A stretch of DNA of 5,343 nt from Acidobacteriota bacterium. Lineage in GTDB: Bacteria > Acidobacteriota > Vicinamibacteria > Vicinamibacterales > UBA2999. The notes under the pieces are model-generated. The model was not told the DNA's origin. It saw nothing but the letters and a program-made list of their open reading frames with translations, and did not search any database. Below are positions 1 through 5,343 of the stretch, piece after piece; position 1 is the stretch's first letter; each line of letters starts with the position of its first letter. Location: NCBI GenBank assembly GCA_020851835.1, contig JADZBZ010000008.1, forward strand, positions 1-5,343, given 5' to 3'. The translations under genes and the position numbers were made by a program.

Positions 1-10
1 GCTGGGGAGT

Positions 11-85
11 TGGTACCGGTACGGGGATTCGAACCCCGGTCCCGTGGCTGAGAACCACGTGTCCTGACCCCTAGACGATACCGGC
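11..85 (-). tRNA. tRNA-Glu (anticodon CUC)
   Basis: Read on the minus strand this folds as a complete cloverleaf. The seven-base acceptor stem GCCGGTA pairs with TACCGGT, with one G-U at the first pair, and is followed by discriminator A and an encoded CCA at 13-11. The anticodon stem CGTGG/CCACG (55-59 with 43-47) encloses the loop TTCTCAG (54-48), whose bases 34-36 are CTC and read the Glu codon GAG. The T arm is CGGGG-TTCGAAT-CCCCG (38-22). The D-arm segment GTCTAGGGGTCAGGAC is typical of bacterial tRNA-Glu. The gene is transcribed away from ctaB and has its own promoter just upstream. Nothing suggests a pseudogene or an integration scar, although only ten bases beyond its 3' end are visible. 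Confidence 0.96.
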
Positions 86-107
86 ACGACGGGGCAACGA
101 ACCCTGT

Positions 108-137
108 ATGTTAGCTGGCCACGCGAGGCCCGGTCAA
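108..137 (-). promoter_or_regulatory. sigma70-like promoter of tRNA-Glu
   Basis: On the minus strand a -35 box TTGACC (137-132, five of six consensus bases) is followed after an 18-base spacer by TAACAT (113-108, four of six). The predicted start lies near 101, giving a 5' leader of about 16 bases before the mature tRNA end at 85. That spacing suits a tRNA precursor. The placement is seen directly; activity is inferred. Confidence 0.6.
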
Positions 138-224
138 GGCCGCGCGACCGCCCGCGGCCGCTCTTCACCCCGGGTGCCATAATGAACAACTGGCGCCGGA
201 GATCGTTCGCCGGGACCACACAGG

Positions 225-1148
225 ATGTCGTCTTCACGTTCGCACGCAGACACGCCGATGGGTAGCGCGGCCGGCACGCAGGAGACCACGCGCTCCCGCG
301 GCGCCGACTTCCTCGCGCTCACCAAGCCGCGGCTCAACTTCCTCGTCCTGCTGACGACGGCCGCTGCATACCGGCTGGGCGTGGGACCCGAGTTGGCGGC
401 GATGCCGCTGGTACACACGCTCGTGGGCACGGCCCTGGTGGCCGGAGGGTCCGCAGCGCTCAACCAGGTGTGGGAACGCGACACCGACAAGCTGATGCGC
501 CGCACGCGCCTGCGGCCGCTGCCCGATGCGCGACTCGACCCGGCGCACGCGCGCGCCTTCGGCTATGCGCTGGGCGTGCTCGGCCTTCTGGAACTGGCGC
601 TCTTCGTCAACGTGCTGTCGGCCGCGATCGCCGCGATCACGCTGGCCAGCTACATCTGGTTCTACACGCCACTCAAGTTCCGGACCTCGCTCTCCACCAT
701 CGTGGGCGCTCTGCCGGGTGCGCTGCCGGCGGTGATCGGCTGGAGCGCCGCCACCAACACCCTCTCACTCGAAGCCTGGGTGCTCTTCGGCATCGTCTTC
801 ATGTGGCAGATGCCGCACTTCCTGGCCATTGCGTGGATGTACCGCGATGAGTACGCGCGGGCCGGCATGCCGCTGCTGCCCGTGATCCAGCCCGATGGCC
901 GGTCCACGGGCCGCCAGGCCGTTCTCTACACGGCGGGGCTGATCCCCCTGACACTGATGCCCACCCTGATCGGTCTCTCGACGGCCTTCTACCTCGCCGG
1001 CGCCGTCGTGCTGGGCGCCATTCTCATGGTGTTCTGCCTCGAGTTCGCCGTGACCCGCACCACCGATGCGGCGCGCCGCCTGTTCCTGGCGTCGATCCTG
1101 TACCTGCCCGGCCTGTGGGCCCTGCTCGTGTGGGATCACGTGCGGTGA
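225..1148 (+). CDS. ctaB: protoheme IX farnesyltransferase (heme O synthase), CtaB/CyoE family
   Basis: This polytopic inner-membrane prenyltransferase of the UbiA superfamily adds a farnesyl group from farnesyl diphosphate to heme B, making heme O for heme-copper oxidases. The 307 residues match the family's usual length. The first Asp-rich motif, N80-x2-WERDTDKLM-x-RT-x2-RP, is diagnostic. The cytoplasmic-loop signature YTPLKFRTSLSTIVGALPGA begins at residue 147, and MWQMPHFLAIAW (193-204) leads into the second motif YRDEYARAGMPLLP (206-219). About nine hydrophobic segments are spread along the chain, after a polar N-terminal stretch of about 27 residues. The ATG at 225 has AGG directly against it and no well-spaced Shine-Dalgarno. 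The ATG at codon 12 (258) is an alternative but has no better site. A DUF420 gene follows 64 bases later on the same strand, suggesting an oxidase-assembly unit. The family call is secure; the exact start is less so. Confidence 0.96.
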   Translation: MSSSRSHADTPMGSAAGTQETTRSRGADFLALTKPRLNFLVLLTTAAAYRLGVGPELAAMPLVHTLVGTALVAGGSAALNQVWERDTDKLMRRTRLRPLPDARLDPAHARAFGYALGVLGLLELALFVNVLSAAIAAITLASYIWFYTPLKFRTSLSTIVGALPGALPAVIGWSAATNTLSLEAWVLFGIVFMWQMPHFLAIAWMYRDEYARAGMPLLPVIQPDGRSTGRQAVLYTAGLIPLTLMPTLIGLSTAFYLAGAVVLGAILMVFCLEFAVTRTTDAARRLFLASILYLPGLWALLVWDHVR

Positions 1149-1192
1149 AACCGGACCGGGATCGGGAGCGCCCTGGAAAGGGGGTACCCTGG

Positions 1193-1222
1193 ATGTCGAA
1201 ACACACACAGCCATGTCGGTGA
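1193..1222 (+). CDS. possible nine-codon leader peptide overlapping the DUF420 start
   Basis: A short open frame, MSKHTQPCR, starts at ATG 1193 and stops at TGA 1220-1222. The purine-rich AAAGGGGG at 1177-1184 lies eight bases upstream of its ATG, the best Shine-Dalgarno placement in this intergenic region. The frame runs across the DUF420 ATG at 1213, and its stop overlaps an in-frame GTG (codon 3 of DUF420) as GTGA, a classic coupling arrangement. The DUF420 gene has no Shine-Dalgarno at the right distance of its own. This suggests, without proving, that ribosomes load here and restart on DUF420. A chance open frame of this size is entirely possible. Confidence 0.3.
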   Translation: MSKHTQPCR

Positions 1223-1626
1223 CCGACCTCCCCGCCCTCAACGCATCGCTCAACGCGCTGGCGGCCGTGTTGCTCGTGTCCGGATGGGTGCTCATCCGCC
1301 AGAAGCGGCGTGATGCCCATCGAGCCTGCATGCTCGCCGCGCTGACGGCATCGGCGGCATTCCTGGCCTCGTACCTCGTCTACCACTACAACGTGGGGTC
1401 AGTGCCCTTTCAGAAGCAGGGCGGCATCCGGGCCGTGTACCTGACGATCCTCTTCACTCACGTCGTCCTGGCGACCGCCATCGTCCCGCTCGTGCTCGTC
1501 ACGGTGTCGCTCGCCCTGGCGGCGAAGTTCGACCGCCACCGGCAGATCGCCCGATGGACGCTGCCGCTGTGGCTCTACGTGTCGGTGACGGGTGTGGTGG
1601 TGTACGTGATGCTCTACCGCATGTAA
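1213..1626 (+). CDS. DUF420 membrane protein, CtaM/YozB-like oxidase assembly factor
   Basis: The product is a 137-residue protein with four predicted membrane helices, at roughly 8-27, 41-59, 75-99 and 116-135. This is the size and topology of DUF420. Histidines occur at DAHR (H36), YHYN (H58), FTHVV (H83) and DRHR (H109), close to or within the helices, as expected for this family. Family members called CtaM/YozB in Firmicutes are needed for activity of aa3-type quinol oxidases, and the adjacent heme O synthase gene supports a similar role here. The biochemical activity is not established by sequence. The frame is open further upstream into ctaB but has no ATG, GTG or TTG between the ctaB stop and 1213, so 1213 is the first sensible start. 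GTG 1219 is an alternative if translation is coupled to the leader frame at 1193. It is probably co-transcribed with ctaB. Confidence 0.87.
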   Translation: MSVTDLPALNASLNALAAVLLVSGWVLIRQKRRDAHRACMLAALTASAAFLASYLVYHYNVGSVPFQKQGGIRAVYLTILFTHVVLATAIVPLVLVTVSLALAAKFDRHRQIARWTLPLWLYVSVTGVVVYVMLYRM

Positions 1627-1628
1627 CC

Positions 1629-1668
1629 GGACCCGCCTAAAGACGCTCGACAGGCGCAGCTCCGGTCC
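1629..1668. other. imperfect stem-loop between convergent genes
   Basis: GGACC (1629-1633) runs straight into CGCCT (1634-1638). Their complements AGGCG (1652-1656) and GGTCC (1664-1668) follow in matching order, separated by a seven-base bulge. The result is a ten-pair bipartite stem with a 13-base loop. It sits just past the DUF420 stop and ahead of the convergent gene's stop. Neither strand has a T-tract, so it does not qualify as a canonical intrinsic terminator. It may only block 3' degradation or be chance in GC-rich DNA. Confidence 0.2.
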
Positions 1669-1689
1669 TGGCGGCGGCCGGCCGGGTCA

Positions 1690-4110
1690 TCAGCGGTACA
1701 ACAAGTACCTCGCGCGCACCTGGCGCCACCGGGCCTCGTCGGCATTCCACGATTCGGCCACCACCGCCGGATCCTCGCCCCGGACGACGCGCTCGAGGCT
1801 TTCACGCGAGCCGACGAGCAGCGCCGTGTTCCCGAGCTCGTACTTCGACCCGAACAGGCGCGCCAGCGCGCCCGCCACTTCGAGCCCCACGCGCACGGGC
1901 TGCAGCGCGGCACGATCCGTGACGACCAGGAACACGCCCTGGCACGCCTCGCCCGCGTACTGGCTCGACGCCGGAGTGAAGGCCACCGGGTAGAAACGGA
2001 TGCCGGGCAGGCGGCGCCCGTTGAGCTCCGCGGCCAGCCGCGGGCCGTCAATCCACGGCGCGCCCAGTTGCTCGAATGGCTGGTCGGTTCCCCGGCCGAC
2101 CGAGATGTTCGAGTACTCGATACTGCCGATGCCAGGGTAAAGAATCGCCTGGTTGAGGTTCCGCATGTTGGGTGACGGGTTCACCCAGGTCTGCCCCGTC
2201 TGGTCGAACCAGGCATCGCGCACCCAGTGCTCGGCGGGCACCACCGTCAGGTCCGCTCCAATCCCGCGCTCGCCGTTGAAGAGGCGCGCCAGTTCGCCCA
2301 TCGTCAGCCCGTGACGGATCGGCATGGCGTGGTAGTCCACCAGTGCGGTGCCCGTGCGCTCCGGCAATGGCCCTTCGATCTGCCAGCCGTTGATCGGGTT
2401 CGGGCGATCGAGCACCACCACCTCGACCTTTCGCTTCGCCGCCTCCTCCATCACGTAACCCATCGTGGCGTGATACGTGTAGAAGCGAGTCCCGACATCG
2501 GCCAAGTCGATGACGACCGCGTCGAGGCCCCGGAGCATGGCCTCCGTCGGCCGGCGCGTCTCTCCGTACAACGAGTAGATCATCAGACCGGTGCGCGCAT
2601 CCTTCTCCGACGGCAGGTTCTCCTCATCCTGCGTGCCGCGAATGCCATGCTCGGGGCTGAAGAGTGCGGCCAGCGTCACGCCGGGCGCGTCGTGGAGCAC
2701 ATCGATGGTGCTCCGTCCGGTGCGGTCGCGGCCCGTGTGGTTGGTGAGCAGTCCCACGCGCTTGCCCTTCAGCAACGCGAAGCCGTCGCGCGCGAGCACG
2801 TCGATGCCGGCCAGGACGGGCGATCCTGGCGCGGGCGGAGGCACAGATGCCGATGACAGTGTGGGCGGCGTTGCCGCCGCACGGCCGGCCGTCACCGTGG
2901 CCGCATCGACGAGCGCGGCGGCGGCGATGGTGGCCACGCGGGCGCGCAACGGCGTCACGTCGCCGGTGCCGTCCGGATGCAACCGGCTCGACATGAACAC
3001 GACGTAGCCCTGCGAGGCCGGATCGATCCATAGGCTCGTCCCCGTGAATCCAGTGTGGCCGAAGGAACCCACGGGGAACAGTTCGCCGCGGTTCGACGAG
3101 TAGGTGGTGTCGATATCCCACCCGAGCCCCCGGTTGGCGGCCATCCCGGGAGGCGTGGCGCGCGAGGTCATGCGTGCCACCGTCGCCGGCGATAGCACAC
3201 GCGTGCCTTCCAGCGTGCCCCCGCCCAGCAGCATGCGTGCGAACCGCGCGAGATCGCGCGCGGTGCCGAACAGGCCCGCGTGACCGGCCACGCCGCCCAT
3301 CCGCCGTGCCGTCGGGTCGTGAACGACGCCCCGCAGTGGCGCCGCGCCAGGCCGTTTGCACGGCCAAGCGTCCATCATCTCGCACCGCTCGGTGGGCGCG
3401 ATGCGGGGAAGCAAGGCCTGGGGCGGCAGGAAGCCGGTGTCGCGCATGCCGAGCGGTTGGAAAATGGCCTCTCGCGTGTAGTCGTCAAGCTGTTGTCCGC
3501 TGACCGTCCGCACGATCTCACCGAGCAGGAAGAAGTTGATATCGCTGTAGATGAAGCGCTCGCCTGGTGGGGCGACCGGCACCTCGTTGCTGGCCAACTC
3601 GATCGCCGTGTCGTATCCGTCCCAGGGGTCGGCAAGGTCCACGTCGGGTCTGAGACCCGACACGTGCGTCAGCAGATGCCCCACCGTAATGCGGCCCTTG
3701 CCGTAGCGCTCGAACCCCGGCACATGAGCCGCGACGGCGTCGTTCAGGCGAATCCGGCCCTGCTCCACCAGCGACATCACCGCCGTGGTCGTCGCGACGA
3801 CCTTGGTGAGCGACGCGAGGTCGAACACCGTGTCGACGGTCATCGCCTCGCGGGCGGGCACCAGGGCCCGGGCGCCATACGCCTGCAGATGGACGATGCG
3901 GTCGCCTCGGCCGACCAGGGCGACGGCACCCGGGGTCTGGCCGGCCGCGATGGCCGCCTCGACCACGCGGTCGATGCCGGGCAGGCGAGGCTCGGACACG
4001 ATGGCCGGTGTGGGCGCCTGCGCCGCTCGGGTGGCGGGGCCGAGCCCGACGGCGGCGGTGACGGCCAGCCCGGCAGCGAGAAGCGTCGCGGCGGGTTGAG
4101 AGGGAAACAT
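1690..4110 (-). CDS. secreted serine hydrolase (AmiE/beta-lactamase fold) fused to NamZ/DUF1343 exo-N-acetylmuramidase
   Basis: The product has 806 residues and two enzymes in series. A signal peptide (about 1-30, with TLLAAGLAVTAAVGLG as hydrophobic core) indicates export. Residues about 44-400 form a class-C-beta-lactamase-type serine hydrolase with SLTK (S100, K103), YSD (Y188-D190) and GHTG (351-354, the KTG-box equivalent). An Ala/Pro-rich linker (about 404-430) leads to a DUF1343/GH171 domain (about 434-805; nucleotides about 2811-1693). That domain shows GLLTNHTG (453-460), FSPEHG (484-489, E487 a likely catalytic acid), DVGTRFYTY (538-546), DRPNPING (568-575) and PSPNMRNLNQ (645-654). 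NamZ removes terminal MurNAc from peptidoglycan fragments; its Bacillus partner AmiE strips peptides from MurNAc, so joint cell-wall turnover is inferred. The ATG at 4110 is chosen because the signal peptide begins there. The ATG at 4176 would add 22 unhelpful residues and overlap the divergent gene. An esterase role for the N-domain cannot be excluded. Confidence 0.92.
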   Translation of the reverse strand: MFPSQPAATLLAAGLAVTAAVGLGPATRAAQAPTPAIVSEPRLPGIDRVVEAAIAAGQTPGAVALVGRGDRIVHLQAYGARALVPAREAMTVDTVFDLASLTKVVATTTAVMSLVEQGRIRLNDAVAAHVPGFERYGKGRITVGHLLTHVSGLRPDVDLADPWDGYDTAIELASNEVPVAPPGERFIYSDINFFLLGEIVRTVSGQQLDDYTREAIFQPLGMRDTGFLPPQALLPRIAPTERCEMMDAWPCKRPGAAPLRGVVHDPTARRMGGVAGHAGLFGTARDLARFARMLLGGGTLEGTRVLSPATVARMTSRATPPGMAANRGLGWDIDTTYSSNRGELFPVGSFGHTGFTGTSLWIDPASQGYVVFMSSRLHPDGTGDVTPLRARVATIAAAALVDAATVTAGRAAATPPTLSSASVPPPAPGSPVLAGIDVLARDGFALLKGKRVGLLTNHTGRDRTGRSTIDVLHDAPGVTLAALFSPEHGIRGTQDEENLPSEKDARTGLMIYSLYGETRRPTEAMLRGLDAVVIDLADVGTRFYTYHATMGYVMEEAAKRKVEVVVLDRPNPINGWQIEGPLPERTGTALVDYHAMPIRHGLTMGELARLFNGERGIGADLTVVPAEHWVRDAWFDQTGQTWVNPSPNMRNLNQAILYPGIGSIEYSNISVGRGTDQPFEQLGAPWIDGPRLAAELNGRRLPGIRFYPVAFTPASSQYAGEACQGVFLVVTDRAALQPVRVGLEVAGALARLFGSKYELGNTALLVGSRESLERVVRGEDPAVVAESWNADEARWRQVRARYLLYR

Positions 4111-4126
4111 CGCGTTAACATATACT
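4096..4126 (+). promoter_or_regulatory. probable promoter of the TPR protein gene
   Basis: TTGAGA (4096-4101, five of six -35 consensus bases) and TATACT (4121-4126, five of six -10 bases) are separated by 19 bases, slightly longer than ideal. The predicted start near 4133 leaves a 5' untranslated region of about 43 bases before the ATG at 4176. The -35 box lies inside the first codons of the divergent hydrolase gene, so the two transcription units overlap at their 5' ends. Confidence 0.45.
4117..4122 (-). promoter_or_regulatory. possible -10 element giving a leaderless mRNA for the hydrolase–NamZ gene
   Basis: On the minus strand TATGTT (4122-4117) fits the TANNNT -10 pattern and ends six bases before the ATG at 4110. 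A transcript starting at the usual distance would begin at or next to the A of that ATG. No Shine-Dalgarno precedes this ATG, which agrees with leaderless initiation. No convincing -35 box is visible. The element overlaps the plus-strand -10 box at 4121-4126. Confidence 0.35.
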
Positions 4127-4161
4127 GTCGTGCGCTTATGGGCGGCCTGGGATGTCGCGAT

Positions 4162-4167
4162 GGGAGA
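4162..4167 (+). promoter_or_regulatory. ribosome binding site deciding the TPR gene start
   Basis: GGGAGA lies eight bases before the ATG at 4176, a good Shine-Dalgarno distance. It favours that ATG over the upstream in-frame ATG at 4152, which would put charged and polar residues (SRWETQA) ahead of a clean signal peptide. Confidence 0.6.
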
Positions 4168-4175
4168 CCCAAGCA

Positions 4176-5120
4176 ATGCGTAACTTGGAGGCTCTGTTCA
4201 GCGCCACCGTGATGGCGCTGGTACTGTCGGCACTGCCCGCCGCGGCGCAAGTCGGCCGTATCGGCGGCACCGTCAAGGATCAGAGCGGCCAGCCCATCAA
4301 GGGGGCCACGGTCGTGGCCGAGAACCCCGACTCCGCCCCGTCGTCTCTGACGGCCACGACAGACGACCGCGGCCGCTACTCGATGATCGGTCTCAAGGCG
4401 GGCACCTGGAAGGTAACGGCCTCGGCGCCGGGCTTCGAGCCGTCGGCGGGCAACGTGCCCATCAAGACCATCGGCGCGCCCATGCCGCCCGTGGACTTCA
4501 CCCTCGCACCCGGCGCCTCCGGCCCGTCCGGGGCGCTGGCCGGCGTGAACACCAAGGAACTACAAGGCGAGCTCGACAAAGCCGAGGCGATGGTCAACAC
4601 AAAGGACTACGCCGGCGCCATCGCCATCTACGAAGGCATGCTCGCCAAGGTGCCGGCCCTGACCGCGCTCCACATGCAGATCGGCAACCTCTACCGCCAG
4701 CAGAAGCAGTACGACCAGGCCATCGCGTCTTACAAGAAGGTGCCCGCTGGCGACGCCAACTCTAACAAAGCGAGGATTGAAATCGGCATGACGCTGCTCG
4801 AGAAGAACGACCTGGCCGGCGCCGAGGCCGCGCTGATGGAGGTCGCCAACTCGACAAGCGCCGACAAGGAAGTGTTCTACAACCTCGGCGAAGTGAAGTT
4901 CGCCAGGGGCGAGACCGACGAGGCCGTGAAGTACTACCAGCGCGCGTCGGATATCGACCCCAACTGGGGCAAGCCGCTCTTCAAGCTCGGCCTGGCCCGG
5001 CTGCAGAAGGCCGACACCGCGGGCACGCTCGAGATCATGAACAAGCTGATCCAGGTGGACCCGAACTCCCCCGAGGCCGCGCAGGCCAAGAGCCTGATCG
5101 AGCAATTGAAGAAGCAGTAG
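4176..5120 (+). CDS. exported carboxypeptidase-regulatory-like domain and TPR repeat protein
   Basis: The product has 314 residues. A signal peptide (about 1-24, ending LPAAA before QVGRIGG) carries no lipobox Cys, so a soluble periplasmic or secreted protein is expected. Residues about 26-112 resemble a carboxypeptidase regulatory-like (CarboxypepD_reg) beta-sandwich: GTVKDQSGQPIKGATV, then TTDDRGRYSM, GLKAGTWKVTASAPGF and VDFTLAPG. A Gly/Ser/Ala-rich linker (113-122) precedes about five TPR units at roughly 128-160, 162-190, 197-228, 230-262 and 264-296. Typical TPR residues include the NLGEVKFARGETDEAVKYYQ unit and the closing DP turns at 261 and 295. TPRs bind other proteins, and the beta-sandwich may contact an envelope component or polysaccharide; no partner or catalytic residue is visible. 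This domain order is familiar in Acidobacteria, but its function is unknown. It diverges from the hydrolase–NamZ gene and may share regulation with it. Confidence 0.9.
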   Translation: MRNLEALFSATVMALVLSALPAAAQVGRIGGTVKDQSGQPIKGATVVAENPDSAPSSLTATTDDRGRYSMIGLKAGTWKVTASAPGFEPSAGNVPIKTIGAPMPPVDFTLAPGASGPSGALAGVNTKELQGELDKAEAMVNTKDYAGAIAIYEGMLAKVPALTALHMQIGNLYRQQKQYDQAIASYKKVPAGDANSNKARIEIGMTLLEKNDLAGAEAALMEVANSTSADKEVFYNLGEVKFARGETDEAVKYYQRASDIDPNWGKPLFKLGLARLQKADTAGTLEIMNKLIQVDPNSPEAAQAKSLIEQLKKQ

Positions 5121-5173
5121 TCGCGAGGAAGAGCGTCCTGCGGGAGACGCGGAACCTCAATACGCCTGACGAC

Positions 5174-5205
5174 AATAAAAAAGGGGCCCATCAACATGGG
5201 CCCCT
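5174..5205 (-). terminator. strong intrinsic terminator reading on the minus strand
   Basis: A perfect ten-pair stem, AGGGGCCCAT (5182-5191) with ATGGGCCCCT (5196-5205), closes a four-base loop. On the minus strand it runs straight into six Ts followed by ATTG, the textbook intrinsic terminator form. On the plus strand the A-tract comes before the hairpin and no T-run follows, so it would terminate the TPR gene poorly, though it could protect that transcript's 3' end. The transcript it ends must come from the right of the window. Confidence 0.85.
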
Positions 5206-5227
5206 CGAGCCAGTCGGCCTAGACAGC

Positions 5228-5341
5228 CTAGCTCAAACCGGTTGTGCTCCAGTGGCGGTGCCTAACCGTTTCAATCGCCGTGCTACAGGATTGCAAGCGA
5301 TGTGCCGGAATCGTCATGTCGTGCGTAGTGCAAAAAGCTTC
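5228..5341 (-). other. weak partial reading frame entering from the right edge
   Basis: One minus-strand frame is open from the window edge for 37 codons and ends in TAG (5230-5228), 22 bases before the terminator stem. That is where the 3' end of a terminated gene would be expected. However, its third-codon GC (23 of 37 by hand count) is lower than the neighbours appear to be, and the residues, ending RHRHWSTTGLS, match no family I recognise. The segment could equally be the 3' end of a non-coding RNA or an untranslated tail. No function is proposed. Confidence 0.15.
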
Positions 5342-5343
5342 AA

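Noticed and set aside
178..183. CATAAT as a -10 box for ctaB
   Set aside because: It matches five of six bases, but no -35-like hexamer lies 16-18 bases upstream, where the sequence is pure GC (CGGCCG region). The TTCACC at 164 is only eight bases away. It is too weak to list as a promoter.
2227..2856. Long plus-strand open frames antisense to the hydrolase–NamZ gene (also 3280-4212)
   Set aside because: They are Arg/His-rich translations of the complementary strand of a clearly homologous gene, with no recognisable domain. Frames of this kind are routine artefacts of high-GC codon use.
4111..4176. Upstream ATG 4176 (minus strand) as the hydrolase start
   Set aside because: It would place 22 mostly polar residues before an otherwise canonical signal peptide, overlap the divergent gene's promoter and leader, and still have no ribosome site.
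5217..5231. Direct repeat GCCTAG-ACA-GCCTAG as a possible recombination or target-site duplication
   Set aside because: Two six-base copies three bases apart enclose no element and have no associated terminal inverted repeats. They are too short to support a mobile element.
5260..5266. GCCTAAC / GTTAGGC resembling an integron attC end box
   Set aside because: No matching partner core box with the right spacing and symmetry appears in the visible sequence, and no integrase or cassette gene is present. A seven-base degenerate match is expected by chance.
5206..5343. Riboswitch or known small RNA (cobalamin riboswitch, 6S RNA) upstream of the minus-strand terminator
   Set aside because: The minus strand contains GCCACTG, which recalls a cobalamin element, but the other conserved boxes are missing. 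The general 6S layout and sequence do not match either. No known RNA family can be claimed by eye.

Overview
The window is high-GC bacterial DNA holding one tRNA gene and four protein genes that can be supported. An Acidobacteriota member, perhaps of the Vicinamibacteria, would fit. This is inferred from the GC-rich coding style, an exported carboxypeptidase-regulatory-like/TPR protein, and a secreted serine hydrolase–NamZ fusion. No marker gene in the window proves the taxonomy.

Left part (1-1626): a tRNA-Glu(CUC) gene lies on the minus strand with its own sigma70-like promoter. It is followed on the plus strand by a two-gene unit: ctaB (heme O synthase) and a four-helix DUF420 membrane protein of the CtaM/YozB type. 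Together they point to maturation of a heme-copper terminal oxidase. Between them sits a nine-codon open frame with a strong Shine-Dalgarno whose stop overlaps the start region of the DUF420 gene as GTGA. This may be a translational-coupling leader.

Middle (1627-4110): a convergent 63-bp gap with a possible stem-loop, then a large minus-strand gene for a secreted two-domain protein. The N-terminal half is a class-C-beta-lactamase-fold serine hydrolase (AmiE/YbbE-like). The C-terminal half is a DUF1343/GH171 exo-N-acetylmuramidase (NamZ). In Bacillus these two activities are separate proteins of the MurNAc/peptidoglycan turnover operon; here they are one polypeptide.

Right part (4111-5343): a compact divergent promoter region in which the AT-rich -10 elements of both strands overlap. 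The minus-strand gene looks leaderless. The plus-strand gene encodes an exported carboxypeptidase-regulatory-like plus TPR protein of unknown function. After it comes a very strong intrinsic terminator that reads on the minus strand, so it must serve a transcript entering from beyond the right edge. The last ~140 bp look less GC-rich and hold only a weak partial minus-strand reading frame.

No CRISPR array, recognisable insertion sequence, phage gene or defence system was found. The most notable items are the hydrolase–muramidase fusion, the leader peptide before the DUF420 gene, the overlapping divergent promoters, and the terminator with no visible gene.
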